NCBI RefSeq assembly: GCF_042682565.1
Contig: NZ_JBHUIC010000004.1
Length of the DNA stretch: 64,000 bases
Strand: one strand, 5' to 3'
Source: Pistricoccus aurantiacus
GTDB lineage: Bacteria > Pseudomonadota > Gammaproteobacteria > Pseudomonadales > Halomonadaceae
Below are positions 1-7,469 of the stretch, piece by piece (within the stretch, counting starts at the first letter, position 1; every line of letters begins with the position of its first letter). The notes beneath the pieces were generated by a model. That model worked only from the letters and a program-made list of their open reading frames with translations. It did no database searches and had not been told where the DNA came from. The position numbers and the translations under genes are program-made.

Positions 1-62
1 GGAATCAATGGCGCTACGCGGCTCCAGAACTCATCCGTCACTTCCCAGGAGTTTACACCCAT
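1..62 (-). CDS. IS5-family transposase, N-terminal fragment (runs off the window)
   Basis: Translation from the ATG at 62-60 gives a 20-residue start, MGVNSWEVTDEFWSRVAPLI, continuing past the window edge. A short leader, then W-E-V-[ST]-D-E-[FL]-W, then a P-L-I/L-P motif is characteristic of the N-terminus of IS5-group (DDE) transposases. The ATG lies about 68 bases inside the element end, as expected. Whether the rest of the gene is intact cannot be seen. Confidence 0.7.
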   Translation of the reverse strand, partial: MGVNSWEVTDEFWSRVAPLI

Positions 63-130
63 GAGGAAAATCCCGTACTGCTGAAAACGTCACCCCAGCG
101 TGCACTAATCACTATTTACGGACAAGTTCT
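1..130 (-). mobile_element. Left-edge end of an IS5-type insertion sequence (partial)
   Basis: Read on the minus strand, the RNase J-like coding sequence stops matching its family at about position 131. It is followed by about 68 bases of non-coding DNA beginning GAACTTGTCCGTAAAT and then by the start of a transposase. This is the layout of an IS terminus plus the short leader before a transposase gene. Only one end is in the window, so the inverted-repeat length, target duplication and full element size cannot be measured. Assignment to the IS5 family rests on the transposase N-terminus. The exact border is uncertain by a few bases (about 128-132). Confidence 0.75.
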
Positions 131-907
131 TAGGCGCCGATTGCAGCGCGCCGCGGCCCGTCCGATGGCAAGCACTCTCGCCAGGTTGCTGGCAAAGCAG
201 GATACCACCACGCGGCCCTGGCACTCGGACAGGTAACGTTCCATGGCCTTGGCGACTTCGCCCTCGCTGCGAGAATGACCGGGCTGAGGCGCGTTGGTGG
301 AGTCACCCACTAGCAGATCCACTGGCGCTAGAGCACGAAACAGCGCCGAATCCACTGGATCGCCGATCAACGGCTGTGGATCGAGCTTCCAGTCGCCGGT
401 ATGCAGGATGCGCTGGCCAGGAGTGGCGAGCAGCAGGGCGCAACTTTCCGGGATCGAGTGAGTCATGGGTAGATAGCGCAGTGCAAAAGGCCCACTTTCT
501 CTCGCCTCGCCCGGCTTGACGATCTGAATTGCCTTGCTGGCAAGGCCATGCTCGACGAACTTCGAGCGCAATAATGCCGCCGCCAAAGGGGTAGCGAGAA
601 TCGGGCAGCCCCAGTGTGGCCAAAGCCACGGCACCGCGCCGATATGATCTTCATGGCCGTGAGTGATGATCAGAGCCTGGGGGCGTATACCGAGGGTGGT
701 AAGTGTAGCGAGACTGGGTATCTGCAGCGGATTGTCTGGTAGATCCTGGCGGATCGACATGCCGCAATCCACGGCGATCCAATGACCCTCGTAGCCGTAT
801 AGGCTGAGATTCATGCCGATTTCACCGCAGCCTCCCAAGGGCAGGAAACGCAGGGCAGGGCGGACACGGGAGCGAATCGAAACACGGTGCGTCGGAGCGT
901 CAGTCAT
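116..907 (-). pseudogene. RNase J-like metallo-beta-lactamase/beta-CASP ribonuclease, truncated by an IS
   Basis: The reading frame encodes 263 residues beginning MTDAPTHRVS. It carries the metallo-beta-lactamase metal site HGHEDH at about residues 83-88, a further motif-region His at 150, and a GDWKLD segment at about 171-176. The start of the beta-CASP region follows (DSTNA, then a serine/glycine-rich SEGEV and VVVSCFASN). RNase J-type proteins usually have about 450-550 residues; here the match ends near residue 258, after an arginine-rich stretch. The last residues (RTCP and the stop) are read from the terminus of the adjacent IS5-type element. The beta-CASP C-terminal half and the RNase J C-terminal domain are therefore missing, and the product is very probably inactive. 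The 3' half may persist beyond the far end of the element, outside the window. Confidence 0.8.
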
Positions 908-1114
908 GATGTCAGAAAGTCGATGAGCGTGACGGCCATGATACGGGAACCCTGGTAAGGCTCACAACGCAGGTGCTCAGGGTCATGATGATTGGATAAA
1001 CTGACATTCACCAGTCGTCGCTTGATCATGGTTCAAAACGACGGCTCGAAAACGACGACTTGAAACGATGATGCAAAGACCATGACTCGAAGAGTCGATG
1101 GATAAAGGGTTGCA

Positions 1115-1786
1115 ATGACGTTCGTGGAAAACGTGCTGTCCGTTTGGATGCTGGGGCTATGCGCTCTGATCAGCCTGCTGATGCTGGGGCTGGCCTTGTG
1201 GCAGCGTCCTTGGCAAGTATTGCTGGAAGATAGCGCGCTTCAGCATCGGCTGATGGCGGCGACCATCGGTGTGATGCTGATGTGGCAGCTACGCGCTCAG
1301 GCGGTGGATTGGCTGTCCCTGCATCTGATGTTCACTGCCTTGATGACCTTGATGTTCAAGGCGCCGCTGGCGCTTTGTATCAATGTAGCGATCAATCTGG
1401 CTATGGTACTGATCGGCAGGACCGCCTGGGAGCTACTCGGGGTGAACGTACTGATCAGCGGCGTGGTGCCGGCGATGGTCATGGTGCTGGTCTGGCGTCT
1501 GGTGGATCGATATCTGCCGGACAATCTGGCGATTTTTTTCTTTGTCTGCGGTTTTTTTGGCAGTGCCTTCGCGACCCTTGCCTGCGGTCTGGTGACGGTA
1601 GCGATTGTCTGGCTGGGAGCAAGCGACCCTCAGGTCTGGTACGTGGTTCAGGACTATGCATTGTTCCTGCCGCTGTTGATGCCGTCGGAAGGCTTCATCA
1701 CCGGTATGCTGTTGAGCCTGCTGCTGGTCTATCATCCTCATTGGGTAGCGACTTTCAGCAGCCACCGCTATATCGACACCAAGTAA
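1115..1786 (+). CDS. CbiM-like energy-coupling-factor permease family membrane protein
   Basis: A 223-residue, very hydrophobic protein with about six membrane segments, starting MTFVENVLSVWMLG. Conserved-looking stretches are the LHLMFTALMTLMFK segment (about 69-82), the YLPDNLAIFFFVCGFFGSAF segment (about 132-151) and PSEGFITGM near the C-terminus. These resemble the short CbiM-like 'energy-coupling factor ABC transporter permease' proteins of Pseudomonas and Halomonas. CbiM proteins are substrate-binding subunits of nickel/cobalt ECF transporters, but this solitary gene lacks adjacent ATPase and transmembrane partner genes, so its substrate and even transport activity are unproven. It converges on dinB with a 23-base gap. 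The 207 bases upstream hold no gene; they contain loosely repeated ACGACG/CGAAAA words. Confidence 0.6.
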   Translation: MTFVENVLSVWMLGLCALISLLMLGLALWQRPWQVLLEDSALQHRLMAATIGVMLMWQLRAQAVDWLSLHLMFTALMTLMFKAPLALCINVAINLAMVLIGRTAWELLGVNVLISGVVPAMVMVLVWRLVDRYLPDNLAIFFFVCGFFGSAFATLACGLVTVAIVWLGASDPQVWYVVQDYALFLPLLMPSEGFITGMLLSLLLVYHPHWVATFSSHRYIDTK

Positions 1787-1809
1787 TCTTCAGAGATACT
1801 CAGGCTATG

Positions 1810-2970
1810 TCAGTCGCCGTCGAACAGGCCCAGCTGGCGCCTGGCTTCGGCGTTGACCAGGCGAACGCCGACTCCCAGTAGACGCACCGGACGTTGGCCT
1901 CGGGGCCAGGCGCGTTCCAGCAGGTCGGCGAAGGCGGCGGCGGTCGGCTCCCGGCCGGCGCTTTCCAGCGTCGTCAAGCTGAAATCGTCAAAACGTATCT
2001 TGACGAACACCCTGTCCAGAGCCGGATAACCATGACGCGCCAGACGTGCCTCGAGCTTTCCCGCCAAGGGCGGCAGCGCCTCGAGGCAGGCATTCAGATC
2101 CGGCAGGTCACGATGAAAGGTGGTCTCGGAGCTGACGGACTTGCGTTCGCGCTCCACGCGGACTTCACGGTCATCGATACCGCGAGCCAGTTCGTAAAGC
2201 CGTCGTCCGAACTTGCCGAAGCGTTCGAGTAGTGCATCGATGGGCCAGCGTCTCAGGTCGCTACAGGTCTCGATATCCATGGCCTTGAGCTTGGCCGCGG
2301 TGGCGGGGCCCACCCCGTGCAGGCGTTTGACCGGCAGGGCGGTGACGAAGTCGTCCACCTCTTCCGGTGTAATCACGAAAAGACCGTCAGGCTTTTCCCA
2401 GTCGCTGGCGATCTTGGCGAGAAACTTGGAAGGCGCAGCGCCGACAGATAGGGTGATGCCGGTGCGAGAAAGACATTCCTGCTTGAGCCAGCGGGCCATC
2501 CAGGTGGCGCTGCCGCGAAAGCATGTCACGTCGCTGACGTCGAGAAAGGCTTCGTCCAGGGATAGGGGCTCCACCTTGAGAGTCAGTTCGTGGAAGATGG
2601 TCTGGATTTCCTGAGAAACCTGGCGATAGCGGTCGAAGTCGCCGGGCAGCAGCGTCAGTTCCGGACAGAGGCGTAATGCCCGGGCCGTCGGCATCGCCGA
2701 GTGAATGCCGTAAGCGCGAGCGGGGTAGTTGCAGGTGGCGATGACACCGCGATGGTCCGCGGTGCCGCCGATCGCCAGGGGAATCTTTTCCAGCGCCGGG
2801 TTGTCGCGCATTTCCACCGCCGCGTAAAAGCAGTCGCAGTCCGCATGCAGTATTTTTCGGGCCGCGCTCGGTCGGGCCGCGCTCGGTCGGGCCACCTGTG
2901 ACTGGGTCGGTTCGGTTCGGGAGGTATCCGCCATGGCAAGCCCGGCAATATCAGTGCAGCGCCTGGCCAT
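1810..2970 (-). CDS. dinB: DNA polymerase IV (Y-family translesion polymerase)
   Basis: A 386-residue Y-family polymerase. Motif ILHADCDCFYAAVE (about 40-53, with catalytic Asp44) and SLDEAFLD (Asp139-Glu140) supply the metal-binding carboxylates. Helix-hairpin-helix residues (LHGVGPATAAKLKAM) and the little-finger domain follow. The C-terminus ends QLGLFDGD, a clear beta-clamp binding peptide. It is the second gene of a lexA-dinB unit. The listed start overlaps the lexA 3' end by 20 bases; an alternative ATG at 2934 would give a 374-residue product and no overlap, and neither start has a strong Shine-Dalgarno. Either start leaves an unusual Ala/Pro/Arg/Ser-rich N-terminal extension encoded by a small tandem repeat. 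SOS control through the LexA box upstream of lexA is expected. Confidence 0.95.
   Translation of the reverse strand: MARRCTDIAGLAMADTSRTEPTQSQVARPSAARPSAARKILHADCDCFYAAVEMRDNPALEKIPLAIGGTADHRGVIATCNYPARAYGIHSAMPTARALRLCPELTLLPGDFDRYRQVSQEIQTIFHELTLKVEPLSLDEAFLDVSDVTCFRGSATWMARWLKQECLSRTGITLSVGAAPSKFLAKIASDWEKPDGLFVITPEEVDDFVTALPVKRLHGVGPATAAKLKAMDIETCSDLRRWPIDALLERFGKFGRRLYELARGIDDREVRVERERKSVSSETTFHRDLPDLNACLEALPPLAGKLEARLARHGYPALDRVFVKIRFDDFSLTTLESAGREPTAAAFADLLERAWPRGQRPVRLLGVGVRLVNAEARRQLGLFDGD
2858..2893. repeat. 15-bp tandem repeat (2.4 copies) inside the 5' end of dinB
   Basis: The unit CGGGCCGCGCTCGGT occurs at 2858-2872 and again exactly at 2873-2887, with a partial third copy. It is in frame and encodes a repeated RPSAA unit in the extension before the polymerase core. 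Because 15 is a multiple of three, copy-number change would lengthen or shorten the linker without shifting the frame. Confidence 0.85.
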
Positions 2971-3619
2971 TGCCGCCGCGAATCACGCCGACGCCGATGC
3001 CTTCAATCTCTAGGTCCTGATGGCGCAGATCGACTTCGATGGTGGGGAAATCCGCATTCTCGGCGATCAGCCATACCTTGTGGCCTTGACGTTTGAAACG
3101 CTTGACCGTGACCTCGTCCTCGAGACGCGCCACCACGATCTGACCGTCGCGAATACGCTCCGTGCGGTGAACCGCCAGAAGATCACCTTCGAGGATGCCG
3201 ATATCCTGCATCGAAAGCCCGCGCACCCGCAGCAGGTAGTCCGCTCGCGGCGTGAAGTAGTCCGGCGGCAAGGGGCAGTAGCGATCGATGTGTTCCGCCG
3301 CCAGAATCGGGCTACCCGCCGCCACCTCGCCGATGATTGCCAGACCCTCCTGCGGCGTTGGAGTTGCCTCCGTGGTTGTGCCCTGAGGTTCCGTGGTGGT
3401 CTCCTGCGCAGTCAGGCGAATGCCTCGAGAGGTGCCGGGAATCATGCGAATCGCGCCCTTGCGATTGAGTGCCCTCAGGTGTTCCTCCGCAGCGTTGGGA
3501 GAGCGGAAACCCAGCGCCCGAGCGATTTCCGCCCGAGTCGGCGGATAGCCCAGGTCGTTCATGGTCTTGACGATAAAGTCATAGACATTCTGCTGGCGAG
3601 GCGTCAGTGGGCGTGTCAT
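2951..3619 (-). CDS. lexA: LexA repressor (SOS regulator, S24 self-cleaving protease)
   Basis: A 222-residue protein: N-terminal winged helix (LTPRQQNVYDFI, then PPTRAEIARALGF with recognition helix, about 5-45), then a Thr/Glu/Pro-rich linker and an S24 peptidase domain. The Ala-Gly cleavage site is visible at residues 101-102 (EVAAGSP). The catalytic dyad is Ser136 (RGLSMQDIGI) and Lys173 (VTVKRF). The linker (about 72-90, with TTTEPQGTTTE) is longer than in E. coli LexA (202 residues). It represses DNA-damage genes until RecA filaments trigger self-cleavage. It probably autoregulates through the box at 3651-3666, is transcribed divergently from psrA, and lies upstream of dinB in one unit. 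Confidence 0.97.
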   Translation of the reverse strand: MTRPLTPRQQNVYDFIVKTMNDLGYPPTRAEIARALGFRSPNAAEEHLRALNRKGAIRMIPGTSRGIRLTAQETTTEPQGTTTEATPTPQEGLAIIGEVAAGSPILAAEHIDRYCPLPPDYFTPRADYLLRVRGLSMQDIGILEGDLLAVHRTERIRDGQIVVARLEDEVTVKRFKRQGHKVWLIAENADFPTIEVDLRHQDLEIEGIGVGVIRGGNGQALH

Positions 3620-3650
3620 CGAATATACCCTGTCAATTGGCTACCGTTTA

Positions 3651-3666
3651 TTGTTCAAGTATACAG
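3651..3666 (-). promoter_or_regulatory. LexA (SOS) box upstream of lexA
   Basis: On the minus strand the site reads CTGTATACTTGAACAA, that is CTGT-N8-ACAA, one base from the gammaproteobacterial LexA consensus CTGT-N8-ACAG. It sits about 32 bases upstream of the lexA start codon, where an autoregulatory operator is expected. Confidence 0.75.
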
Positions 3667-3788
3667 CATGGGATTGCATCCAGTAATAGGCGATCTCGAA
3701 TCAAATATTGTCCTTGCACGAAAACCATTCAGCGTTTGAAAATAGTTGGCTTGCTCTTTTCATTCATGCAACATGAGCAGTGCGTGAC

Positions 3789-3811
3789 GTTTAAAACAAT
3801 CGTTTACAAAC
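3789..3811. promoter_or_regulatory. Candidate PsrA operator (overlapping GTTT/AAAC inverted repeats)
   Basis: Within 23 bases ahead of psrA are GTTTAAAAC (3789-3797), AAAC-AATC-GTTT (3794-3805) and GTTT-AC-AAAC (3802-3811). PsrA of Pseudomonas is known to bind AAAC-N(2-4)-GTTT-type palindromes and to repress its own gene. Position (18 bases before the start codon) and sequence both fit autorepression. Binding has not been shown for this protein. Confidence 0.6.
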
Positions 3812-3828
3812 CGGTAAGGAACAGGTCC

Positions 3829-4497
3829 ATGGCTCAGATCGATACCGTTACCCGGATCCTCGACACCGCTGAAGTCCTGTTTGCAGAGCGGGGGTTCGCC
3901 GAAACCTCGCTGCGTACCATTACCGGTAAGGCCAAGGTCAACCTGGCGGCGGTCAACTATCACTTCGGTTCCAAGAAGTCGCTGATTCAAGCGGTATTCG
4001 CCCGCTATCTGGATCCTTTTTCCGAGCGGTTCCACCTTGCTCTGGACAATCTGGAAAAAGAATACGGCGAGCAAGTCATTCCGCTGGAAGCGCTGCTCGA
4101 GACCATGGCGCAAACGGCGCTCGAAGTGCCGGGAGAACGCAACAGCCTCAAGATATTCATGAAGCTTCTGGGGCTTGCCTACAGTCAGGCCCAGGGGCAT
4201 CTGCGGCGCTATATCCAAGAGCATTACGGCGATGTCTTCACCCGTCTCGTCGCATTGATCCGCCGCGCCACGCCGGAACTGCCGGATGCGGAGCGATTCT
4301 GGCGGCTGCATTTTGTGCTGGGCACGGTGATCTTCACCTTGTCCGGTCTCGATGCCCTGCGGGATATCGCCGAAAAGGATTACGCGGAGCGGATCAGCGT
4401 AAGGGATCTGATTCGTCGCATGCGTCCGGTGATCGTTGCGGCCATGCAGGCGCCCCTGCCGGGCGCCGGGTCCGATCGTCTCACTGCGGCAAGCTGA
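3829..4497 (+). CDS. psrA: PsrA-type TetR-family fatty-acid-responsive regulator
   Basis: A 222-residue TetR regulator. The start at 3829 is chosen because it has an AAGGA ribosome site eight bases upstream and begins MAQIDTVTRILDTAEVLFAE, matching the start of Pseudomonas PsrA; an open frame upstream to 3607 is not needed. The HTH lies at about residues 10-55 (GFAETSLRTITGKAKVNLAA, then NYHFGSKK). In Pseudomonas, PsrA senses long-chain fatty acids and controls beta-oxidation genes and rpoS. The genomic position (divergent from lexA, upstream of nagZ) is the same as in Pseudomonas aeruginosa, which strengthens the call. The ligand-binding C-terminal half matches only at family level by eye. 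Confidence 0.88.
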   Translation: MAQIDTVTRILDTAEVLFAERGFAETSLRTITGKAKVNLAAVNYHFGSKKSLIQAVFARYLDPFSERFHLALDNLEKEYGEQVIPLEALLETMAQTALEVPGERNSLKIFMKLLGLAYSQAQGHLRRYIQEHYGDVFTRLVALIRRATPELPDAERFWRLHFVLGTVIFTLSGLDALRDIAEKDYAERISVRDLIRRMRPVIVAAMQAPLPGAGSDRLTAAS

Positions 4498-4504
4498 GAT
4501 TGAC

Positions 4505-5023
4505 ATGTTCACGCCCCGACTCGAAGAATTGCCGCCGAATCATGCCCTCTGGCTGGAGATCGATCTCAGTGCTCAGTGTCTCCAGCTCTGGCGCGGTGAT
4601 GAAGTAACGAAGACATTTCCCATATCCAGCGGCCAGGCGGGTATCGGTCAGCAATCCGGCAGCGGCCGAACGCCGCTCGGCTGGCATTACGTGCGCGCCA
4701 GGATTGGCGCGAATCAGCCGGTGGGAGCGGTCTATCGGGGTCGGCGGCCCACCGGGGAAATCTATTCATCGCATCTGGCCGCACAATACCCGAAACGTGA
4801 CTGGATCCTGACCCGCATCCTCTGGCTGTGCGGTCTCGAACCGGGTTTCAATCGCGGTGGCGACGTGGATAGCCAGCGCCGCTATATTTATCTGCACGGC
4901 ACGCCGCCGCAAGAGCCGATGGGTATTCCCGCTTCTCATGGCTGCATACGCCTGCGGGACGAGGCGCTGCTGGAAATATTCGATCGGGCCGAGCCGGGTA
5001 CACCGGTCTGGCTACATGACTGA
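4505..5023 (+). CDS. L,D-transpeptidase (YkuD domain), cytoplasmic-looking
   Basis: A 172-residue protein from the ATG at 4505, eight bases after the psrA stop, so probably co-transcribed. The YkuD catalytic signature is present: His131 (YLHGTP) and SHGCIR at 144-149 with nucleophile Cys147 and Arg149. YkuD enzymes cross-link peptidoglycan stem peptides or attach proteins to them in the periplasm. No signal peptide or membrane anchor is visible at this start, and a longer frame beginning at 4436 does not supply one either, so export is unexplained. It belongs to the short ErfK/YbiS-like group. Proximity to nagZ gives a cell-wall context. Confidence 0.85.
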   Translation: MFTPRLEELPPNHALWLEIDLSAQCLQLWRGDEVTKTFPISSGQAGIGQQSGSGRTPLGWHYVRARIGANQPVGAVYRGRRPTGEIYSSHLAAQYPKRDWILTRILWLCGLEPGFNRGGDVDSQRRYIYLHGTPPQEPMGIPASHGCIRLRDEALLEIFDRAEPGTPVWLHD

Positions 5024-5028
5024 AGCAC

Positions 5029-5052
5029 CGGCGCTTCGACTGTCAAGCGCCG
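5029..5052. terminator. Hairpin between the transpeptidase gene and nagZ (weak terminator candidate)
   Basis: CGGCGCTT (5029-5036) pairs perfectly with AAGCGCCG (5045-5052) across an 8-base loop. The following bases are only moderately T-rich, so it may be a weak terminator, an attenuator or an mRNA-processing stem. Confidence 0.4.
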
Positions 5053-5100
5053 ACGCTTTGCTCTAAAATTTCTACCCTCGATAGCCAAGGAAGATAACCA

Positions 5101-6144
5101 ATGACACAACCACTTGGCCCGCTGATGCTGGATCTGGAAGGTCCTGAACTGCAAAAGCAGGAAGTCGAGTTGCTTGAGCGTCCTGAGGTGGGTGGCGTCA
5201 TTCTGTTCGCCCGCAATATCAAGGATGCCAATCAGGTACGCGAACTGAGTGTGGAACTGCGCAAGATACGCCCGGATATACTCCTGGCCATCGATCAGGA
5301 AGGCGGCCGGGTTCAGCGCCTCAAGATCGGCGTCACGCGACTGCCTTCCATGGCGCGCCTGGCGGCGGGGTACGAGGAAGATCCCAAGCGGGTGACTCAG
5401 TGCTGTCAGGATGCCGGCTGGCTGCTGGGCATGGAAATGGCCGCCTGCGGTCTGGATTTTTCCTTTGCTCCGGTGCTGGATGTGAACGGCGGTAGCTCGA
5501 CGGTGATCGGCGATCGCAGTTTTTCCAGCGATCCGCAGATCGTGGCAACGCTTGGCGGCGCCTTTATCGCCGGTCTGAAGGAAGCCGGCATGGCAAGCGT
5601 CGGCAAGCATTTCCCGGGTCACGGCGGAGTGGCGGCGGATTCCCATATTGAGCTACCGGTGGACCCCCGGCCTTTCGCCGAGCTGCGGGCGCAGGACATG
5701 GTGCCTTTCGAGCAGTTGGCTTCGCGACTGGACGGCATCATGCCGGCCCACGTGGTGTATCCGGATTTCGACAAAAAACCCGCGGGCTTTTCCCGCTCCT
5801 GGCTGGGGCTGCTTCGGGAAGAGCTTGGCTTCAAGGGAACGATATTTTCCGACGATCTCTCCATGGCCGGCGCCGGCGTGGCGGGAGATCCGGCGAGTCG
5901 CGTCCGCAAGGCGCTGGAAGCGGGCTGTGACATGGTGCTGGTATGCAACGACCGCGCCGCCGCGCTTGATGCTCTGAACGTCTGTCGATCGGTATCCGGC
6001 AAGCGGCAGACCAAACTGCGCTATGGCCGCGCCAGACCTGATCTCGATGCGCTTGCCGCCCTGAGCCGCTGGCGCCGCGTACATGCCAAACTCGAAGCCT
6101 TGGCGGAAGCGGAAACTCCGCGTCGGCTGGATGACGAGCACTGA
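5101..6144 (+). CDS. nagZ: Beta-N-acetylhexosaminidase NagZ (peptidoglycan recycling)
   Basis: A 347-residue glycoside hydrolase family 3 enzyme. IDQEGGRVQR (about 64-73), KHFPGHGG (169-176), the DSH at 180-182 and FSDDLSMAGAG (nucleophile Asp at about 251-252) are all present, so the active site looks intact. NagZ removes GlcNAc from GlcNAc-anhydromuropeptides in the cytoplasm and in many gammaproteobacteria feeds the AmpC-inducing muropeptide pool. The length fits single-domain Gram-negative NagZ. It is followed two bases later by the mechanosensitive channel gene, so the genes from here to 8839 may form one operon. Confidence 0.96.
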   Translation: MTQPLGPLMLDLEGPELQKQEVELLERPEVGGVILFARNIKDANQVRELSVELRKIRPDILLAIDQEGGRVQRLKIGVTRLPSMARLAAGYEEDPKRVTQCCQDAGWLLGMEMAACGLDFSFAPVLDVNGGSSTVIGDRSFSSDPQIVATLGGAFIAGLKEAGMASVGKHFPGHGGVAADSHIELPVDPRPFAELRAQDMVPFEQLASRLDGIMPAHVVYPDFDKKPAGFSRSWLGLLREELGFKGTIFSDDLSMAGAGVAGDPASRVRKALEAGCDMVLVCNDRAAALDALNVCRSVSGKRQTKLRYGRARPDLDALAALSRWRRVHAKLEALAEAETPRRLDDEH

Positions 6145-6145
6145 T

Positions 6146-7468
6146 ATGCTGGAGACGTTGAACGAGCTCTTGGCGCCTTGGCAGCAAACTTTCGAATCCT
6201 GGTTGGGGGTATCCGGCTGGTGGCTGTTGCCATTATTGGTTATCGGTCTGGCGATAATCGCGGATCTTGTGACGCGCCTGCTGCTTTGGCGTCTGGTACC
6301 GCTGCTCAAGAAAAGCAAGAGCCGCTGGGACGATACCATCGCGTTGGCGATACGTACCCCGCTATGGGTATGGATATGGGGTTTCGCGCTGCTTTACGTG
6401 GCCACCATCATCAGCTGGCATTATGACTTCGGATGGCTGCAGCAACACCTGACAGAGCTAAGAAACCTGTTCCACCTGTTGATCCTGGCCTGGGTGGGCT
6501 TGCGGCTGACCTCGCGGATCAAGTATCGCCTGATCGTGCCGCCAGCGGGGCACAAGGCCAAGCCCATGGATGCCAACCAGGCCTCGGTAATCAGCAAGAT
6601 CGTCGGCGCCACGCTGCTGATCGTGATCGGTTTCCTGGTGCTCAAACAGCTGGGGGTCAGCCCTTCCAATCTGCTTGCTGTCGGAGGCCTGGGAGGTATC
6701 CTGATCGGCTTCGCTGCCCGAGACGTGATCGCCAATTTCTTTGGCGGCCTGGCGGTGCATCTGGACAAGCCCTTTCTGGTGGGAGACTGGGTCTGTTCGC
6801 CGGACCGGGATATCGAGGGCATGGTGGAGAACATCGGCTGGCGCCTGACCCGCATCCGCTGCTTCGATTCTCGCCCCATCTATGTGCCCAACGCCTTGTT
6901 CAGCAATATCATCGTCAAGAATCCCTCTCGCATGAAGAACTGGCGTATCTACCAGACCATTGGCCTGCGCTACGAGGATATCGGACAGGTGCGCGATATC
7001 ACCAAGGCCATTCGCGAGATGCTGGAGAACCACGAATCCATCGATACCAACCAGTTCATGCTGGTCAATTTCAAGCACTATGACGACTACTCGCTGAATC
7101 TGTTCTGCTATGCCTTCAGCAATACCACCGACTGGGTGGAGCACCAGGACATTCAGCAGGACGTCATGCTGCGTATCGCGGATATCGTGCACGAAAATGG
7201 TGCGGAACTCGCACTTCCCACCCGGGAAGTGCATCTCAAGGATGCCATGGTCTGGCGTCAAGAAGAACATCCGGAAGAGCGCGAAACCGACGACGAACAC
7301 GATCGAGACAGGGATCGCCAGGACGAGAGTCGTCAGAAAGAGTCAGGCGATGACCAGGCCGCAGGCAAGCGAGTCGACAAGCAGCGCCACAATCGCCCTC
7401 GGGGGAGTCGCCCCGGTGAAACCAGTGAAACCCCCTCATCAAGCAGCGAACAGGAAAGCGAAAGCTGA
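6146..7468 (+). CDS. MscS-family mechanosensitive ion channel with an acidic/basic C-terminal tail
   Basis: A 440-residue protein from the ATG at 6146, which follows the nagZ stop immediately; an in-frame ATG at 6131 is an alternative. About five membrane helices lie in residues 20-200, then the MscS pore/beta domain: GLGGILIGFAARDVIANFFGG, DKPFLVGDWV and the FSNIIVKNPSRMKNW segment. Family members open under membrane tension to release solutes during hypo-osmotic shock. From about residue 368 to the end the chain is a highly charged, probably disordered tail (HPEERETDDEHDRDRDRQDE onward, then Ser/Pro-rich). The core appears intact. Confidence 0.88.
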   Translation: MLETLNELLAPWQQTFESWLGVSGWWLLPLLVIGLAIIADLVTRLLLWRLVPLLKKSKSRWDDTIALAIRTPLWVWIWGFALLYVATIISWHYDFGWLQQHLTELRNLFHLLILAWVGLRLTSRIKYRLIVPPAGHKAKPMDANQASVISKIVGATLLIVIGFLVLKQLGVSPSNLLAVGGLGGILIGFAARDVIANFFGGLAVHLDKPFLVGDWVCSPDRDIEGMVENIGWRLTRIRCFDSRPIYVPNALFSNIIVKNPSRMKNWRIYQTIGLRYEDIGQVRDITKAIREMLENHESIDTNQFMLVNFKHYDDYSLNLFCYAFSNTTDWVEHQDIQQDVMLRIADIVHENGAELALPTREVHLKDAMVWRQEEHPEERETDDEHDRDRDRQDESRQKESGDDQAAGKRVDKQRHNRPRGSRPGETSETPSSSSEQESES

Positions 7469-7469
7469 T

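Noticed and set aside
1021..1110. Loosely repeated ACGACG and CGAAAA words ahead of the CbiM-like gene
   Set aside because: The units differ in length and sequence and form no stable hairpin or array; no function can be supported. A similar loose pattern occurs at 8040-8100.
3630..3645. Second possible LexA box (CTGTCAATTGGCTACC)
   Set aside because: Only the left half matches; the right half lacks ACAG, so only the 3651-3666 site was kept.
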